Positions 1-7,288 of a DNA stretch of 64,000 nt are shown here, piece by piece. The first letter of the stretch is position 1; every line of letters starts with the position of its first letter. This DNA comes from Deltaproteobacteria bacterium (GTDB lineage Bacteria; Desulfobacterota; Desulfuromonadia; Desulfuromonadales; Geopsychrobacteraceae): assembly GCA_024280335.1 (NCBI GenBank), contig JAJRQI010000061.1, positions 98,465 to 162,464 of the forward strand, read 5' to 3'. A program made the position numbers and the translations under genes. The notes under the pieces are model-generated. The model worked only from the letters and a program-made list of their open reading frames with translations. It was not told where the DNA came from and made no database searches.

Positions 1-160
1 GTGAATCCAACTCTACACAGACACAATCGGGGCGTAACTCATCGATGGCGCGGATGACCGTGTCGACCGATTCTTGTGAGATGTGGGCGGTGCCGACCAG
101 GATGATTTCTTTATCGTCTACCTGCAGGCGGGTGTAATCACTAAAAACGTCTTCTTGCAT
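1..160 (-). CDS. TraB/PrgY-family protein (5' end only, runs off the window)
   Basis: The reverse strand reads an ATG at 158-160 followed by 53 codons that run out of the window. The translation contains EIILVGTAHISQESVD and then RPDCVCVELD, the GTAHIS...VELD signature of the TraB/PrgY/GumN family (a metal-dependent fold related to Tiki proteases; PrgY is linked to pheromone inactivation, most bacterial members have no known role). The C-terminal part, usually membrane-spanning, is outside the window. Family call is good from the motif; function is not assignable. Confidence 0.7.
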   Translation of the reverse strand, partial: MQEDVFSDYTRLQVDDKEIILVGTAHISQESVDTVIRAIDELRPDCVCVELDS

Positions 161-192
161 CGGGGTTCAACCCTCCGGGAACATAGTCCTGG

Positions 193-344
193 ATCCGTGA
201 GTAAACGGTGGAGAAAGAGTGCAAGTGCTTGGATTGAATAAGTGTTTCAAAAATTCTTAGCTTCACCCAAAGGTTAAGCGGTGATTTTTGGGACGCTTAG
301 GCAATTCAATGACTTGTGCTATTTGCCAGCGGATACTCACGGAT
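193..344. repeat. 152-bp imperfect palindrome with ATCCGTGAGTA ends
   Basis: The segment starts ATCCGTGAGTA and ends TACTCACGGAT, an exact 11-bp terminal inverted repeat. The arms continue to match imperfectly (GCAAGTGCTTGGATTGAAT against GCACAAGTCATTGAATTG), with a second inverted pair near the centre. No ORF is inside. It looks like a non-autonomous element or remnant. The same end sequence occurs alone, extended to 18 bp, near 25968 and 29413. Confidence 0.6.
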
Positions 345-423
345 TTAGGATAGTTGATAATCAGCGCGCAAGTCTAGCACAGTGAGAATTGGGGGGGTAC
401 AGATAAAGGGGGTTGGAAAAGAG

Positions 424-450
424 AAAAGGCACCTGAAAAAGATGCCTTTT
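424..450 (-). terminator. Intrinsic terminator of the structured RNA gene
   Basis: AAAAGGCA and TGCCTTTT pair across an 11-nt loop, and on the minus strand the stem is followed by a T-rich run (CTCTTTTCC). It lies 10 nt beyond the closing stem of the RNA at 460-640. Confidence 0.75.
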
Positions 451-459
451 GCAAATAAT

Positions 460-649
460 CGACTCTCCACGCTGCCGTGGGCCATTGGACTCACATCGAG
501 TATCAGTGAGGTGGGATCATTTGTGGATCCATCAGGCGTCCCACTCATGAGGTGGGCTGGCTCACCGGATCTCTGAAACGGTCCCGAAATAATGCTATTC
601 CGAGTGGACGTTCTGACCTCACCTGCAGGGCAGAGAGTCGATGTCATTT
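460..649 (-). ncRNA. ssrS: Probable 6S RNA
   Basis: No convincing ORF fills this stretch, but it has its own sigma70 promoter (656-684) and intrinsic terminator (424-450). The RNA is closed by CGACTCTC (633-640) pairing with GAGAGTCG (460-467), enclosing about 180 nt that is largely self-complementary in the middle (CCCACCTCATGAGTGGGA and others). The 3' arm GGCCCACGGCAGCGTGGAGA resembles the 3' side of E. coli 6S (CUGCGGCGGCAU followed by CUCGGAGA). Size, closing stem, strong promoter and terminator fit 6S RNA, which binds the sigma70 RNA polymerase holoenzyme and dampens transcription. The identification is by architecture and short similarity only; another structured RNA remains possible. 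Confidence 0.55.
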
Positions 650-655
650 GTGGTC

Positions 656-684
656 ATTATAGGGAATCCGGCAGCTCTGGTCAG
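656..684 (-). promoter_or_regulatory. Sigma70 promoter of the probable 6S RNA
   Basis: On the minus strand CTGACC (679-684) and a perfect TATAAT (656-661) are separated by 17 nt. Predicted transcription start is near 649, just before the closing stem of the RNA. Confidence 0.7.
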
Positions 685-706
685 TAAAAATAATGTTAGA
701 ATTATC

Positions 707-850
707 GTAACTCTTTAGCCGGATGGCCTCGGGGTGCTCATTCCCAGGGACGCATGAACCCATCCCTGGGGCTTGCTGACGCCATCCTGGCGCCAGACAC
801 CCTTGAAATGGGCACCCCGAGGCCATTTCCCGAGGTACTGAATAGTTTAC
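707..850. mobile_element. 144-bp IS66-type MITE with 8-bp target duplication
   Basis: The element begins GTAACTCTTTAGCC and ends TACTGAATAGTTTAC, an imperfect inverted repeat of the GTAAC(T/G)ATTCAGC type. It is flanked by exact direct repeats GAATTATC at 699-706 and 851-858. Inside is a perfect internal inverted repeat, GGCCTCGGGGTGC against GCACCCCGAGGCC. Ends starting GTAA plus 8-bp target duplications are the published hallmark of IS66-family transposition. It encodes nothing, so it would depend on a transposase in trans. Confidence 0.75.
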
Positions 851-1002
851 GAATTATCCTTGCTGGAAAAAACCCGAAAAGCTGCTATGGTTACTGATCA
901 AGTTATCTATCAGGGTGGTGCGCTAGGAACTTTGCCCAGAGGGTGCAGCCACCGATTCTATCAAGTTGCTGGGTACAACCGACTTAAATGGAGGAAAGTA
1001 AC

Positions 1003-1383
1003 ATGGCGAATCGTCTCGAAGTCTACAAGTGTGATATTTGCGGCAACATTGTTGAAGTCATGCATGGCGGGCCAGGCGCCCTGGTGTGTTGCAGCGCAGA
1101 TATGAACCTGATGACGGAGAATACCGTCGATGCCGCAGTCGAAAAACATGTTCCGGTGATTGAACTGGGCAACGGCAGTATTACCGTTAAGGTCGGTAGT
1201 GTCGCACACCCGATGGAAGAGGCACATTATATCGAGTGGGTTGAACTGATTGCCGACGGCAAGGTTTATCGTCAGTATCTCAAACCCGGCGAGGCTCCTG
1301 AGGCAACCTTTAATATTACCGCTTCGGCAGTAACGGCTCGTGAATACTGCAACCTGCATGGCCACTGGTCAGCACAATCCTGA
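1003..1383 (+). CDS. dfx: Desulfoferrodoxin (superoxide reductase)
   Basis: This 126-residue protein reduces superoxide to hydrogen peroxide in the cytoplasm without making oxygen, a typical anaerobe defence. The N-terminal 35 residues form a desulforedoxin-like FeCys4 domain (CDICG at residue 9, then CC near 29). The catalytic Fe(His4Cys) domain follows, with KHVPV near residue 48, an [11 protein letters not shown] segment near 70-80, and the C-terminal CNLHGHW carrying the Cys and last His ligands. Having both centres makes it a class II (2Fe) enzyme. I chose the ATG at 1003 because GGAGGAAAG lies 6 nt upstream; an earlier in-frame ATG at 988 overlaps that ribosome-binding site. It is monocistronic and ends at a strong terminator. 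Confidence 0.96.
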   Translation: MANRLEVYKCDICGNIVEVMHGGPGALVCCSADMNLMTENTVDAAVEKHVPVIELGNGSITVKVGSVAHPMEEAHYIEWVELIADGKVYRQYLKPGEAPEATFNITASAVTAREYCNLHGHWSAQS

Positions 1384-1425
1384 GCCATCTCAGGAGAATT
1401 TGCGAGTCCATCATGTGTCATTCGC

Positions 1426-1469
1426 AATAAAAATAGGGCGGCGCCGATCGGCGCCGCCCTATTTTTATT
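1426..1469. terminator. Strong bidirectional terminator
   Basis: A near-perfect palindrome: AATAAAAATAGGGCGGCGCC and its complement meet at GATC, giving a stem of about 21 bp with A-rich and T-rich flanks on both sides. It ends dfx on the plus strand and the small peptide gene (1489-1569) on the minus strand. Confidence 0.92.
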
Positions 1470-1488
1470 GGAGCGATGAAGTTGCTTG

Positions 1489-1569
1489 CTAACTGGTCCC
1501 GCTGATCCCGAAGACCATCAACAATGTTACAAAGGATACGAACAATACCCATAACGGCCAAAGTCTCAT
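1489..1569 (-). CDS. 26-residue single-span membrane peptide
   Basis: A short ORF not explained by any larger gene: ATG at 1569, TAG at 1489-1491, reading MRLWPLWVLFVSFVTLLMVF then GISGTS. Almost the whole peptide is one hydrophobic helix. It has a ribosome-binding site (GGAGAG, 5 nt before the ATG), a candidate promoter just upstream (1600-1626) and a strong terminator 20 nt after the stop, so it appears to be a complete transcription unit of about 170 nt. It sits immediately downstream of the hydrogenase maturation protease and convergent to dfx. No known family is recognised; a small membrane-complex partner or regulator is a guess. Confidence 0.55.
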   Translation of the reverse strand: MRLWPLWVLFVSFVTLLMVFGISGTS

Positions 1570-1599
1570 CGGTCTCTCCATGCTAGAGGGACTTTTCAA

Positions 1600-1626
1600 T
1601 CTATAGAAAATATTAATGTTTGTCAA
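1600..1626 (-). promoter_or_regulatory. Candidate promoter of the 26-residue peptide gene
   Basis: On the minus strand TTGACA (1621-1626) is followed after 15 nt by TATAGA (1600-1605), in an AT-rich stretch. The -35 box overlaps the stop codon of the hydrogenase protease gene. The spacer is shorter than ideal. Confidence 0.4.
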
Positions 1627-2072
1627 GGGAGTATTTTAGGGTTCTGTATGAATTCAATTGCGTGACGAAATGCTGCGGTTGAATTTTTTTCAGCTGCTGC
1701 ACTGCGTTGCTCGGTAAATGAGAAATCTTCCCCGGTGATGGTCAGCAACCAGCCGGGGACCGCACGATCGTAGAGCTGCTCTGCCAGTTGCAGCAACAGT
1801 TGCGGCGCGACCTGGTGACCGCAGCTGCCGTTGGCATCAGGAATCAGGGGAAAGATGTCGACGGCTGTCGATTGCTCGCGGGTTGCGTCGATAAAGAGTA
1901 CCGAATGAATCTTAGCAGCGGCAATCTCGAGCGCCAGCTCCGGAGTTAACTGATGGGCAATAATGATCTTTGCCTGTGCGGCGGAAAGCTGCTCTGCCAG
2001 TTTTCCCGCCAGCAGCGGCCCTGCGCCGTCATCGCCGCGCAGCGGGTTGCCGTAACCGATAATCAGCCACAT
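1623..2072 (-). CDS. hoxW: [NiFe] hydrogenase maturation protease
   Basis: A 149-residue endopeptidase of the HyaD/HybD/HycI family that trims the C-terminus of the hydrogenase large subunit once nickel is inserted. The N-terminal motif GYGNPLRGDDGAGPLLA gives the conserved Gly-Asn and Asp-Asp-Gly with the metal-sensing acid; a second region HQVAPQLLLQLAE follows the usual HQ/H position. The start codon overlaps the hoxH stop by one base (TGATG), so translation is coupled to that of its only likely substrate. Last gene of the hox operon. Confidence 0.9.
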   Translation of the reverse strand: MWLIIGYGNPLRGDDGAGPLLAGKLAEQLSAAQAKIIIAHQLTPELALEIAAAKIHSVLFIDATREQSTAVDIFPLIPDANGSCGHQVAPQLLLQLAEQLYDRAVPGWLLTITGEDFSFTEQRSAAAEKNSTAAFRHAIEFIQNPKILP

Positions 2073-3502
2073 CAGCTGCGCTCGATTTCGTCGAGCAGTT
2101 CCCCCTTTGCTGAAATCAGTTTGATCTGCATCGGCATCCGTCCTGCTTCGTGGGTCGAACAGCTCAGACAGGGATCGTAAACCCGGATGCCGTGTTCCAC
2201 CCGGTTGAGTAAACCCTGGTCCAGCTTGCTGCCGCTGATGAAGCGCTCGGCCAGCTGCTTGACGGTTTTATTCATCGCCAGGTTGTTCTGGCCGGTGGCG
2301 ATGATCAGATTGACCGCTTCGAGGATGCCGTTGTCATCGACCCGGTAGTGGTGAAAGAGGGTGCCGCGCGGCGCTTCACTGACGCCGATGCCGACATTTT
2401 GATTGACCCCGGCCTGACTGCGGATGTGGTGGTCGATGAGAATTTCGTCGGCGAGGAGCTCTTCAATCCTCTCCAGTGAAAAGAGGATCTCGATCAGACG
2501 GGCGTAGTGATAGTAAAAACTGCCGGTGACCGGTTTCCCTTGGCCGCCGTAGTGGCGAAACTGCCGCAGTTCCCGGTCGGCCTTGGGGGTTCCGGCGAAG
2601 TCACAGACGTTCAGTCGCGCCAGCGGGCCGACCCGGTACATGCCTGCTTCTGGCCCGAGCGGTTTGTAGTAGGGAAACTTCAGGTAGCTCCAGTTCTGTT
2701 CCGCTTCAGCGATCAACTGCTGGTAGCTCTCCGGCGCGGCGCTGTCCTCAAGAACCTTGCCGTCGCTGTCGATCACCCGCAGTTTTCCGTCGTAGTGTTC
2801 CAGCCCGCCATCTGCCGCAACCAGCCCCATGAATAGACTGGGGAACTCGCCGTAAGCATCGATCTCAGCGCTGAATCGGTCAAGGATGTCTTTCATCAGG
2901 TCGAGAGCATTATCGACGGTGGCGTACATTGCGGGGAGTTGCTTGAGCAGTTCATCCCGCTGCTCGGTCGGGAGTGATTTACGTACCCCGCCGGGGACCG
3001 CCCAGGAGGGGTGGACGCTGCGGTCGCCGAGGCTGCGGATCAATTTTTGGCCGAAGGCTCGCAGGCCGATTCCGGCTCGGGCCAGGTCTGGATCGGCGGC
3101 GATCAGACCGGCGATATTGCGCTGGCTTGGGTCGGCATCCATCCCCAGAATCAGGTCGGGACCGGAGAGCAGAAAAAAACTGAGTGCGTGGCTCTGCACC
3201 AGCTGGCCGTAGTTCATCAAGCGGCGCAGGGCGACCGCCGGGGCCGGGGTGCGGACGCCGAGAATCATGTCGCCCGCCTTACTTGAGGCCAGCAGGTGGC
3301 TGACCGGACAGATGCCGCAGATGCGGGCGGTGATCCCCGGCATCTCCCAGAAACTGCGGCCGACGCAGAACTTTTCAAAGCCGCGGAATTCAGTCACATG
3401 AAAGCGGCTGTCGGCTACTTTACCGTTGTCATCCAGCTGGATGGTGATCTTGGCGTGGCCTTCAATCCGGGTGACCGGCTCTATGGTAACTGTCTTGGAC
3501 AT
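2072..3502 (-). CDS. hoxH: NAD-reducing [NiFe] hydrogenase large subunit HoxH
   Basis: A 476-residue catalytic subunit that activates or makes H2 at a Ni-Fe centre (group 3d bidirectional type). The N-terminal L1 motif [10 protein letters not shown] (near residue 60) and the C-terminal L2 motif DPCLSCSTH supply the four cysteine ligands. After the final His the chain continues about 24 residues ([12 protein letters not shown]...), the extension removed by the maturation protease encoded next. All subunits of a cytoplasmic NAD(H)-linked enzyme are upstream (hoxEFUY). ATG at 3502 has GGAG upstream. No truncation seen. Confidence 0.96.
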   Translation of the reverse strand: MSKTVTIEPVTRIEGHAKITIQLDDNGKVADSRFHVTEFRGFEKFCVGRSFWEMPGITARICGICPVSHLLASSKAGDMILGVRTPAPAVALRRLMNYGQLVQSHALSFFLLSGPDLILGMDADPSQRNIAGLIAADPDLARAGIGLRAFGQKLIRSLGDRSVHPSWAVPGGVRKSLPTEQRDELLKQLPAMYATVDNALDLMKDILDRFSAEIDAYGEFPSLFMGLVAADGGLEHYDGKLRVIDSDGKVLEDSAAPESYQQLIAEAEQNWSYLKFPYYKPLGPEAGMYRVGPLARLNVCDFAGTPKADRELRQFRHYGGQGKPVTGSFYYHYARLIEILFSLERIEELLADEILIDHHIRSQAGVNQNVGIGVSEAPRGTLFHHYRVDDNGILEAVNLIIATGQNNLAMNKTVKQLAERFISGSKLDQGLLNRVEHGIRVYDPCLSCSTHEAGRMPMQIKLISAKGELLDEIERS

Positions 3503-3510
3503 TTTAACTC

Positions 3511-4056
3511 CTAGCCGAAGGTACGCATTTCCGGTTGCAGTTCGACCGGTTGCTTGTTGAGCAGGGCGGTGACCACCGTGGCGATCCGCTCGGGGGCCGG
3601 TGGACAGCCGGGCAGATAGATGTCAACCTTGACCGCCTGATGCAGCGGCAGCGCCTTTTTCAGCAGCGCCGGCAGCACCTTCAACGATTCTGCGCCGATC
3701 GGGGCCTGGGCCTCATGATAGACTGCGGTGAGCAGATCCTTGACCGGAATCCGGTTGCGCATACTGGTGACGTTGCCGGTAACCGCGCAGTCGCCGAAGC
3801 TGATCACCTGTTTGCTGTTGTTGCGGATGGTCCGCGCCAGTTCGAGGTTCTCGACGTTGGTGACCGCTCCTTCGACCAGGCATATATCGACATCCTGCGG
3901 GAATTCTTTGGCATCCACCAGCGGCCCGTAGACCAGTTCAACCTGTTCGAGTAGGTCGATCAACCGCTCATCCAGATCGAGGAAACTCATGTGGCAGCCG
4001 GAGCAGCCGCCCAGCCAGACGGTGGCGAGGCGGATCTTTTTTTGTTGTTCACTCAT
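3511..4056 (-). CDS. hoxY: Hydrogenase small subunit HoxY
   Basis: A 181-residue soluble small subunit that carries the proximal [4Fe-4S] cluster and passes electrons between HoxH and the HoxU diaphorase arm. The N-terminus reads [17 protein letters not shown] with the first two cysteines (CxxC), then GDCAVTG (third Cys) and [12 protein letters not shown] (fourth Cys). There is no Tat signal, consistent with a cytoplasmic enzyme. It lies 8 nt upstream of hoxH and 21 nt downstream of hoxU. Confidence 0.95.
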   Translation of the reverse strand: MSEQQKKIRLATVWLGGCSGCHMSFLDLDERLIDLLEQVELVYGPLVDAKEFPQDVDICLVEGAVTNVENLELARTIRNNSKQVISFGDCAVTGNVTSMRNRIPVKDLLTAVYHEAQAPIGAESLKVLPALLKKALPLHQAVKVDIYLPGCPPAPERIATVVTALLNKQPVELQPEMRTFG

Positions 4057-4077
4057 TATGCGTATCTTTCCAGCAGA

Positions 4078-4794
4078 TCAGCGCTGCCATTGACGTTTTT
4101 CACGACCATCCAGAATTCGCCGCAGGAAGCTGGCTTCCTTTTTCATCTCGGCCACCGAGGAGCCTTTGTCGAACAGCGCGCCGGTCGGGCAGACCTCGAC
4201 ACATTTGCCGCAGTCGGTGCAGCTTTCGCTGTCCCCCCAGGGACGGTTGAGGTCGGTGATCACCCGGCTTTCGACTCCGCGACCCATCACATCCCAGGTG
4301 TGCGCACCCTCAACTTCATCGCAGACCCGCACGCAGCGCAGACAGAGCAGGCAGCGGTTGTGATCGACGCCGTAGCGTTCGTGGCTGGTATCGAGGTTCA
4401 ATTCAGGGTTCAGGTAGTCGTAGCGGACGTGATCCATCCCCAGTTCGGCGGCCAGCGATTGCAGCTCGCAGTTTTCATTACTGACGCAGACCGCGCAGGT
4501 GTGGTTACGCTCGGCAAAGGTCAGTTCCAGGATCATCCGCCGATAGCGATCGATCTTTTCATTGTGGGTGGTGACCACCATGTTCTCCAGTGCTTCGGTG
4601 GTGCAGGCCGGCAGCAGGCGCGGACTGCCGGCCACATCGACCAGGCAGAGGCGGCAGCCGCCGCGGGCGCTGAGTCCGTCAAGATAACAGAGGGTCGGCA
4701 GCTGGATATCGTGATCGCGACAGGCTTCCAATATCGACTGACCGGAGCGGGCACTGACCAGTTCGTCATTAATTGTCAGGGTGATAACCGGCAT
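4078..4794 (-). CDS. hoxU: Hydrogenase diaphorase subunit HoxU
   Basis: A 238-residue electron-transfer subunit homologous to the N-terminal part of NuoG. Residues 1-80 are a plant-type [2Fe-2S] domain ([18 protein letters not shown]). A His/Cys [4Fe-4S] segment [15 protein letters not shown] follows near residue 100, then two ferredoxin-like motifs, [11 protein letters not shown] near 148 and [12 protein letters not shown] near 190. It joins the HoxFE diaphorase to the HoxYH hydrogenase. Its ATG overlaps the hoxF stop by one base. Confidence 0.95.
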   Translation of the reverse strand: MPVITLTINDELVSARSGQSILEACRDHDIQLPTLCYLDGLSARGGCRLCLVDVAGSPRLLPACTTEALENMVVTTHNEKIDRYRRMILELTFAERNHTCAVCVSNENCELQSLAAELGMDHVRYDYLNPELNLDTSHERYGVDHNRCLLCLRCVRVCDEVEGAHTWDVMGRGVESRVITDLNRPWGDSESCTDCGKCVEVCPTGALFDKGSSVAEMKKEASFLRRILDGREKRQWQR

Positions 4795-6497
4795 CAGTGT
4801 TCCTCCTTGAAGACGGCGAGCTCTGCGGCATGCTCCGGCAGTTTCAGCAGCGGGATCTGATCGAGTTGGCAGACCCCGGCCGGACAGTTGTTCTCCTGGA
4901 TATGGGCCAGATATTCGTCGCGGTAGTAGTGCAGGGTATTGAGAACCGGATTCGGTGCCGTCATGCCCAATCCGCAGAGACTGGTCTCCTGCACCAGCCG
5001 GCAGAGCTGCTCAAGGGTTTCCAGATCGTTCAGCATCGCGCTGCCATCCGTGATCCGCGTAAGCAGTTCATACATTTCGACCGTGCCGACCCGGCAGGGG
5101 ACGCATTTGCCGCAGCTCTCCTCCATGCAGAACCCCATGAAAAATTTGGCGACATCCGGCATGCAGCTCGATTCGTTCATAACGATCAGGCCGCCCGAGC
5201 CCATGATCGAGCCGAGCTCCTTGAGACTTTCGTAGTCGACCGGGGTGTCCAGATGTTCGGCCGGGATACAGCCGCCGCTCGGCCCGCCGGTCTGGGCCGC
5301 TTTGAATTTTCCGCCATCCGGCAGACCGCCGCCGATCTCGAAAACGATATCGCGCAGACTGATCCCCATCGGTACTTCGATCAGTCCCGAGTTGACCACC
5401 TCGCCGCAGAGGGCGAAGACCTTGGTCCCCTTGCTTTTTTCGGTGCCGAAGCCGGCGAACCAGTCGGCTCCCTGTTGCATGATCGGGGCAATATTGGCGT
5501 AGGATTCAACGTTGTTGATCAGGGTCGGATAGCCCCAGAGGCCGCTTTGGGCCGGGTAGGGGGGACGTGGCACCGGTTGGCCGCGTCGGCCCATGATTGA
5601 GGTCATCAGCGCGGTCTCTTCACCGCAGACAAAAGCCCCGGCGCCGATCCGCAGATCGATACGGAAGTTGAAGTTGCTGCCGAGCACCCGGCTGCCGAGC
5701 AGACCTCGCCGTTCGGCAGCCTTGATCGCTTTGACCAGTCGCGCCGCCGCCAGCGGGTATTCGCCGCGCACATAGATGTAGCCCTGCTCGGCACCGACCG
5801 CATAACCGGCGATCGCCATCCCTTCCAGCACCCGGTGCGGGTCTGACTCCATGATGGTTCGATCCATGTACGCGCCGGGATCGCCTTCGTCACCGTTGGC
5901 AACGACATACTTGCGTTCGGCCGGTGATTTGCGCACCAGATTCCATTTCAGCCCGGTCGGGTAGCCGCCGCCGCCACGGCCGCGCAGGCCGCTCTGCTTG
6001 ATCTCAGCGCAGACCTCTTCCGCAGACATCTCATGCAGCACATGGGCGAGTGCCGAGTAACTGCCGCGCGCGATGCCGTGCTCGATCTTTTCCGGATCAA
6101 TTTCACCGCTGTTGCTCAAAACAATCCGGGTTTGTCGGACAAAGAAGGGCAGGTCAGCGGGCAGGGCTGTGGTTTCAACCGGCTGGTTCGCGATGCTGTG
6201 CAGCAGAATCTCTTTGGCCTGTTCCGGGGTGACCTTTTCAAAGGTTTGCTCTTCGCCGTCAGCGTTCTTAATTCGCAACAGCGGCCCACGACTGCAGGGC
6301 CCCATGCAGCCGGTGGCGACAATTTCCAGATCGGCGGCCAGATCTTGCTTGGCAAGCAGTTCTTCCAGTGCGGTTTTGACCGGTTCCGCGCCGGCAGCCA
6401 CACAGGGGGTGCTGTAACAGAGAAAAAGGCGTAGTTTGAGCTGTTCTTGCCGCTGAAGTTCCTGCGCAGCCTGCTCCGCAAGGCTAGTCGGATTCAT
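4794..6497 (-). CDS. hoxF: Hydrogenase NAD(H)-binding subunit HoxF
   Basis: A 567-residue NuoF-like diaphorase that binds FMN and NAD(H). The first 100 residues are a thioredoxin-like [2Fe-2S] domain (CYSTPC ... CMGPCSRGP). The core has the FMN/NADH motifs [16 protein letters not shown] and [12 protein letters not shown], and near residue 455 the [4Fe-4S] motif [13 protein letters not shown]. The C-terminus keeps SLCGLG with the fourth cysteine. It overlaps hoxE by four bases (ATGA) and hoxU by one, so the five subunits are tightly coupled. Confidence 0.95.
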   Translation of the reverse strand: MNPTSLAEQAAQELQRQEQLKLRLFLCYSTPCVAAGAEPVKTALEELLAKQDLAADLEIVATGCMGPCSRGPLLRIKNADGEEQTFEKVTPEQAKEILLHSIANQPVETTALPADLPFFVRQTRIVLSNSGEIDPEKIEHGIARGSYSALAHVLHEMSAEEVCAEIKQSGLRGRGGGGYPTGLKWNLVRKSPAERKYVVANGDEGDPGAYMDRTIMESDPHRVLEGMAIAGYAVGAEQGYIYVRGEYPLAAARLVKAIKAAERRGLLGSRVLGSNFNFRIDLRIGAGAFVCGEETALMTSIMGRRGQPVPRPPYPAQSGLWGYPTLINNVESYANIAPIMQQGADWFAGFGTEKSKGTKVFALCGEVVNSGLIEVPMGISLRDIVFEIGGGLPDGGKFKAAQTGGPSGGCIPAEHLDTPVDYESLKELGSIMGSGGLIVMNESSCMPDVAKFFMGFCMEESCGKCVPCRVGTVEMYELLTRITDGSAMLNDLETLEQLCRLVQETSLCGLGMTAPNPVLNTLHYYRDEYLAHIQENNCPAGVCQLDQIPLLKLPEHAAELAVFKEEH

Positions 6498-7033
6498 ACC
6501 TTTTCCTCCTCGAGTGCTGCTTTTTGAGTCGTTTTCGCTTTGAGCGCAGCAATGACCGATTCGGCAGTCTGCTTGCCGTGAACCTCGCCATCCAGGGTCA
6601 ACATCGGCGCCAGACTGCAGTTGCCCAGACAGCGGGCCGTCAGCAGACTCAGATTGCCGTCTTCAGTGGTTGCACCGGCTTTGATGGAGAATTCCTCCTC
6701 CAGCCGGGTGACGATCTCCCCGGCACCTTTAACGTAGCAAGCGGTTCCCAGGCAGACTACGCAGACATGCTCTCCCTGCGGGTCGAGAGTGAAGAAATTG
6801 TAAAATGTGGCGACCCCGTAAACCCAGCTAGGGGGCAGCTTGAGCTGCAGAGAGACGTAGTCGAGGATTTCCTCGTCCAGATGGCCGAAGGTCTCCTGAG
6901 CCGTGTGCAGCACCTCAATCAAGGCATCTTGCTGAAACTGACATTTTTTCAGCGCCTTGTCGATCAGCTGAAATTTGAGATCATGCCCCGTATCGTCGTT
7001 GATCTTTGTCGATGGAGCTGTTGGTGCAGTCAT
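6494..7033 (-). CDS. hoxE: Hydrogenase subunit HoxE
   Basis: A 179-residue NuoE-like subunit with a thioredoxin-fold [2Fe-2S] cluster: the ligands are in [13 protein letters not shown] and [11 protein letters not shown]. It is first in hoxEFUYH-W. A longer reading from 7171 exists, but I chose the ATG at 7033 because the extra 46 residues do not resemble the family, the sigma70-like promoter at 7083-7111 would lie inside them, and an AGGGG stretch precedes 7033. In the Hox complex HoxE is part of the diaphorase side and may connect to ferredoxin or other carriers. Confidence 0.93.
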   Translation of the reverse strand: MTAPTAPSTKINDDTGHDLKFQLIDKALKKCQFQQDALIEVLHTAQETFGHLDEEILDYVSLQLKLPPSWVYGVATFYNFFTLDPQGEHVCVVCLGTACYVKGAGEIVTRLEEEFSIKAGATTEDGNLSLLTARCLGNCSLAPMLTLDGEVHGKQTAESVIAALKAKTTQKAALEEEKV

Positions 7034-7082
7034 AATGGCCCCTGTGTTGGATGTAGTGAATGACCAGCAATTCATTAGCGTT

Positions 7083-7111
7083 GATTTAGCAAATCGTGCT
7101 GAAATGGTCAA
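7083..7111 (-). promoter_or_regulatory. Candidate sigma70 promoter of the hox operon
   Basis: On the minus strand TTGACC (7106-7111) is separated by 17 nt from TAAATC (7083-7088), about 50 nt before the chosen hoxE start. A sigma54 reading (GCACG...TTGC) was tested and its spacing is wrong. Confidence 0.5.
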
Positions 7112-7225
7112 GAAAAATAGCAGATCATGAACCGCCGGAGAGTAAACGAGGTACGCACTGGTAGAAAACAAAGGATAGACGATCGATCTCGAGTTGCAAG
7201 TCAGGACAGAGGAGGTGATTTCCGC

Positions 7226-7260
7226 AGAAAAAAAGGGCCCCGGAAATACCGGGACCCTTT
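7226..7260 (-). terminator. Terminator of the acyl-CoA carboxylase operon
   Basis: AAAGGGTCCCGG and CCGGGGCCCTTT pair on the minus strand across a 6-nt loop (one mismatch) and are followed by a run of seven T. It lies about 30 nt after the biotin carboxylase stop codon. Confidence 0.85.
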
Positions 7261-7288
7261 GGGGTTCGTCCTGACGTTGAAAGGCGTA

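Noticed and set aside
860..1105. An 81-codon plus-strand reading frame overlapping the dfx start
   Set aside because: It overlaps dfx in another frame and has no family resemblance; dfx has the better start and ribosome-binding site.
7083..7111. Sigma54 promoter for hox (GCACG...TTGC)
   Set aside because: Only 2 nt, not 4, lie between the two halves and the GG at -24 is missing; the sigma70 reading fits better.
7034..7171. N-terminal extension of HoxE from 7171
   Set aside because: The added 46 residues do not match NuoE/HoxE proteins and would place the promoter-like sequence inside the gene.
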